Positions 60,599 to 64,000 of a stretch of DNA of 64,000 nucleotides are shown piece after piece. Source of the stretch: Isoetes taiwanensis (lineage: Eukaryota; Streptophyta; Lycopodiopsida; Isoetales; Isoetaceae); contig JAJEKV010000055.1 of assembly GCA_021234155.1 (NCBI GenBank), forward strand, positions 4,327,537-4,391,536, written 5' to 3'. Within the stretch, counting starts at the first letter, position 1, and the number at the start of each line of letters is the position of its first letter. The translations under genes were made by a program, and so were the position numbers. A model generated the notes under the pieces. The model made no database searches. It was not told where the DNA came from and saw only the letters and a program-made list of their open reading frames with translations.

Positions 60599-63164
60599 AT
60601 GGCTGCCCCAAACTTTCTACACTTCAAGCTTACGCTCCAAGGGATCGACTCTTTTTTGGTCTGTGTCTTTTCGGCGCCCACCTTCGAGAGGCCCTTGTTG
60701 GTGCGGTCGGGGAAGTTGCGGGCATACAAGCTTCACAATTTTCACAAATGGAGCTCCCGGCGCAAATCCGGCGCAATTGCGGCGATTCATCGCCCACATC
60801 GTCAACGGCCGGGAAGGATTTGCTCACGGTGGTCGATGGCACCACCATTTTACTTACTCGGCATTTGATTTACGAGGTATTCCACATCCCTTTGCAAAAC
60901 CTTACGTCTCTTGGGCTGCTTTACGGGACATAGGCGTCCTTTCGATTTGCGCTATTGCTTATCAAGCCAACCAAGATCGCCTCACAAATATTGCCAAACC
61001 CCATGAGACTTTTGTGAAGTTTACGTGGCGAAATTGGCAGGCATTCCATTAAGAACACCCACATCAATAAAATGGTTTTATAACATGGTCATCAGCGCCA
61101 TCCCTCCACTCTCCATGTTGATTGGCCCACGGCTTTTATTCTACCACCTTCTTCAAAGTAGACCGCATCGGGGTTACCCCCTCCTCGTCTCTGAAATTTA
61201 CGTGGGTGGCCATCTTGAGGGCCCTCATTAGTCATTATCTTCTGTTCTTGAGAGTCCTTCCACTTCCCATACCTCCACTCGGCTCTCACGCATTCCCGGC
61301 GTCCAACTCAACAAAATTTGTACCCTCCCCAAACCTCCCTCGTCTGTTCAACATTGTCCTTGTCTCCTCTTCTTCCTCTGAGGCCACGCCTTCCCATTCG
61401 ATCATGCCTCTCAACAATCTCGGACAAAGGCGTGCGGGGCCTGCCCCTCCCCATCCTCGGCGGCTCAGTACAAATTCGGTAAGATGTTCAAAGCGTTGCC
61501 ATGCGGCTACATGCATCGGGGCTCTCATGGTGGTGTTCGGCGTCCTGGAGGCTTCGATCTTTGTTCAAAGAGACCTTCAAAGCATCTTGCCCATGTTCAA
61601 ACTTTGGAAGCCCAACTTCAAGAAAAGCGGCTCTATTACAGGGCCGTATAGATCTCACCGGTGCTCAAGATCGAGACCGACCTACTTACCCGTCGGCGGT
61701 GACTCCCAAACTCAAATTCGGGACTTATTGGAGCAGAACAAGTCCAAAGATACCCTCTTTGGGTGAAAAGGAGAAACACATTGCTAAGCTAGACACCTTG
61801 TACTCGAGCTTTGTGACAATTCTGACACTCAAGTTCAAAATCTCCTTGGCGTGGCTTCGACTCACCTCCACAGGCTTCGGCTTTCCGGCTCACCAATCGA
61901 TTAACGTCCCTCGGACTCGGCTTTTGGGCTTTCGAAACAAAAGGTGGTCGATGGCCGGGAGATTGCTGCGCAGCGCCGCCTCCATACTCGGGGCAATCCT
62001 CTTCACATGCCGCTTCACGGTAAGCGGGTCCGTGTCGAGTCCGTCTTTTGTTAGAAAAGAGCATCGGATCCGTGACCTTGAACATCGGCTCCGACAAGTA
62101 GTTCAATCTGGCGAGGAAGCCCAACACAAGCGGGAGGGATATCTTGACATTGCTACAAACATCCGGTGGACTTCTCTACTCCTTCCGGCTATCTTGACTA
62201 TGTGGTGGCCCGGCGGCACCTCTTTCTTTTGAAGTGGTGCGGCCAATGGCAATGTTCATCAACGACCACTCAAAAGTGTGGACTTCCTTCCGAATCTGGC
62301 GGATCTCTCTATAGAAGACAAGGGTTTATTTTGTGCACTCTTAGTCTTTGATCAGCTTACGGTTGAAGATCCTGAATTAGTCATCTTAGAGTGGTTGACC
62401 AATGGCTTATGTTTTCATGACTTCTACGGCGGATCTTGGGATAAATGCGGGATGAGGCCCATCGTGTGTTTTTAGAGGCAACTCCAATCTTTGCTTGGTT
62501 GTTATCACCAACCAATAAATATTTCAAGGATCTGCTTTCGGTCTGGATTTTTGAGCAGAGTACATGCAGCGGCTCGCTCGCACTTACCTCGTGGCGGTCG
62601 AAGCGTTGGAACAGGTAAACAAAAATAAAGCACCACGATGATCTTGAGTTTGCTCAGATTTATATGCGACACTTGGGAGGCTACAATCAACTCAGTGTGG
62701 CCTTACGGAAAGCAAGACCATCCCCACGGGTTGGGTCAATCCTCACGTCTATCAATTACTCTCTACTTGAATGGGACCATTGGTGTCGTGCTCTTGATCA
62801 AAATCTTGTTCAAGCATTTAGGGACATGGCTCTGCAACCCACGCTACCTGCGGGCATGCTTCCCTCTCCATATGCTTCCTTAGGAGCCCCTCATACGGTT
62901 CCTTTCTTATTTGGCGTCTTCCCTTTTGGGCCGAAGGTCACGGATGGCCCTGGTGGGTCCTTTCGCCTCGGGATCTCCACCGGATCTCGGTGGGATCCCG
63001 TTGTCGAGGCGCTCCAATTGGGAGGAGAATGCCACTTTGGACACTCACGAGAAAATTGGATTTATATCGGTAATGGCGTGGTTGGCAAAAAGCTGCTTGA
63101 TGCTCTTCATGGTCTGTTTGTTGACACCTTCTTGCGAGAATGCCGCCACCTCACGGATCCTTGA
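60599..63164 (+). pseudogene. Decayed ORF after integrase
   Basis: Open pieces in changing frames suggest one long ancient ORF: MAAPNFLHFKLTLQGIDSF (60599), MELPAQIRRNCGDSSP then TTILLTRHLIYEVFHIPLQ (60748-60930), PRLLFYHLLQ and EIYVGGHLEGPH (61120-61230), a Ser/Pro-rich middle (61300-61500), SIEDKGLFCALLVFDQLT (62310-62360) and SRENWIYIGNGVVGKKLLDA (63045-63105). I cannot name a family. The position fits the env-like or unknown third ORF of Athila-type elements. Confidence 0.4.
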
Positions 63165-63520
63165 TTCTTCCGTCAAGCGGGTTTTCTTTGCTCTCAAATG
63201 CATCTGGTCAGCTCTTTAAATCGGCGTCCAATCTTTCCTTTGCAATCCGAATTTTTTTTCGGTGCCTTGGTCTTCAAACTGCCTTCTCATGGAGTGCGGT
63301 TTGTTCCTTATTTGCCATCTTTGCCACGGAGACATGGTGCGCTCTCACTTCCTCATTGAGGCCCATCACGCCCTAGGGCTCCAACACCCGGCAGCTCTTC
63401 AAAACGCCCGGGACCTCATTGCTCATTACCATAATGGCTTGAGCCTCATTCCGTGAGGATCACTTTCCGTGCTTCGGTTTCAGCCGGGGCACTTCCTCCT
63501 TTTCTTGGTGAGTGTCATTT

Positions 63521-63530
63521 GGTGGGGGAG
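63521..63530 (+). other. Polypurine tract before the 3' LTR
   Basis: GGTGGGGGAG directly precedes the LTR start TGTTAG. It fixes the plus orientation of the element. Confidence 0.8.
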
Positions 63531-64000
63531 TGTTAGTCACGTGCCTCCTCATCGGGACTATTCATGCATCGGCGGACGAGGTCAAGCTCAAGGATCCCAG
63601 GGCAGGCATGGAGTTGACCATCAAAGGCTCGGCCAGAAGACCAAGCGGCCGTGACCACCTTGTCAAAGCACTGCGTCCCGGAGTCAACAAAGCCCGCTCG
63701 GACAAGTGATGGCCGTCACGCCCAGCGTCGGTGTCCAGCGTGATTCTAGGCACTTCAAAGAGGCACCGCCAACATTCTGCAAATCGAGGGCCTCGAGTCG
63801 ACGCAGAGATCGGTCGGTGTCTATATTGGGCCAAAGGCCATTGTACTATATATATGAGTAGAGCTAGCACATGAGTTTTAGATGAGTTTTGAGTCTTGTC
63901 TCTCTTGGTCTTCTCGATTTGAGAGTTCATGTATGTTCATCATTGATATCAAGGAAGCTTATCATTTTTCCTCTCCTTTGTTCTCTCTTCTTGTTTTCTT
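63531..64000 (+). repeat. 3' LTR, cut by the window end
   Basis: It matches 43849-44330 from TGTTAGTC onward, including the ACTATATATATGAGTAGAGC TATA region (near 63845) and the GATATCAAGGAAGCTTATCA block. About 120 bp of its end lie outside the window if the length is as in the solo copy. Confidence 0.9.

Larger units (their letters stand above)
58905..64000 (+). mobile_element. Tat/Athila-type gypsy element, 3' half
   Basis: The plus-strand order is: truncated integrase (58940-59690), a non-coding spacer (59690-60598), a decayed ORF region (60599-63164), polypurine tract (63521-63530) and 3' LTR (63531, running off the window). Gag, protease, RT and RNase H are absent, so the left part is deleted near 58905. 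The integrase text is of the Tat/Athila kind, in which an extra ORF after integrase is known. The LTR is the family of the solo LTR at 43849. Confidence 0.7.

Overview
The window reads as nuclear DNA from a land plant with a large, repeat-choked genome. Evidence: L1-type and other LINEs, Ty3/gypsy elements of the chromovirus and Tat/Athila types, CACTA and Helitron DNA transposons, a tRNA-derived SINE, long (TA)n tracts, and plant-type host gene pieces (beta-amylase, a DUF1295/steroid-5-alpha-reductase-like protein, histone H3). The species cannot be named from the sequence. No bacterial-style genes, rRNA, complete tRNA or CRISPR is visible.

Layout. 1-20522: a CACTA element (left end at 78) split at an internal (TA)n tract. 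The split holds a 4.5 kb unidentified insert (2705-7193) and an 11 kb retroelement (7342-18425). 20523-30033: an L1-type LINE with a poly-A tail. It is itself interrupted by two head-to-tail Helitrons (24837-28982) that carry about 3.6 kb of almost pure purine tract. 30034-31193: unassigned. 31271-35759: a second, near-complete CACTA copy, sitting inside an LTR. 35760-47536: a decayed chromovirus on the minus strand, bounded by LTR-like repeats. Between its 5' repeat and gag lies a 4.3 kb block of unidentified ORFs plus a histone H3-like sequence, and a solo LTR splits one of these ORFs. 48046-49614: a LINE with the inverted 5' part typical of twin priming. 50140-54930: AGATTC-like repeats, a SINE, and a Helitron carrying a DUF1295 pseudogene. 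56584-57804: four intact 3' exons of a beta-amylase-like gene. 58905-64000: a Tat/Athila-type gypsy 3' half running into its 3' LTR at the window edge.

The most interesting object is the element at 7342-18425 (minus strand). Two about 3.35 kb, nearly identical direct repeats flank two long intact ORFs: a 487-aa protein I do not recognise and a 680-aa reverse transcriptase. The RT has Penelope/telomerase-like features, but I see no protease, RNase H, integrase or GIY-YIG endonuclease. Each repeat also encodes a 107-aa protein with an AT-hook-like start and a SAP-like helical region. The element lies in a (TA)n tract, and the sister CACTA copy at 33730 preserves that tract without it. Strong inverted repeats sit at both repeat/internal junctions. 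Almost everything else in the window is broken, so this element looks recent and possibly active.

Two fossil records help with dating and order. The CACTA insertion in the chromovirus LTR has a perfect empty site at 47039-47041. The solo LTR at 43849-44440 has a 5-bp target duplication, and its removal brings two ORF halves back into frame.
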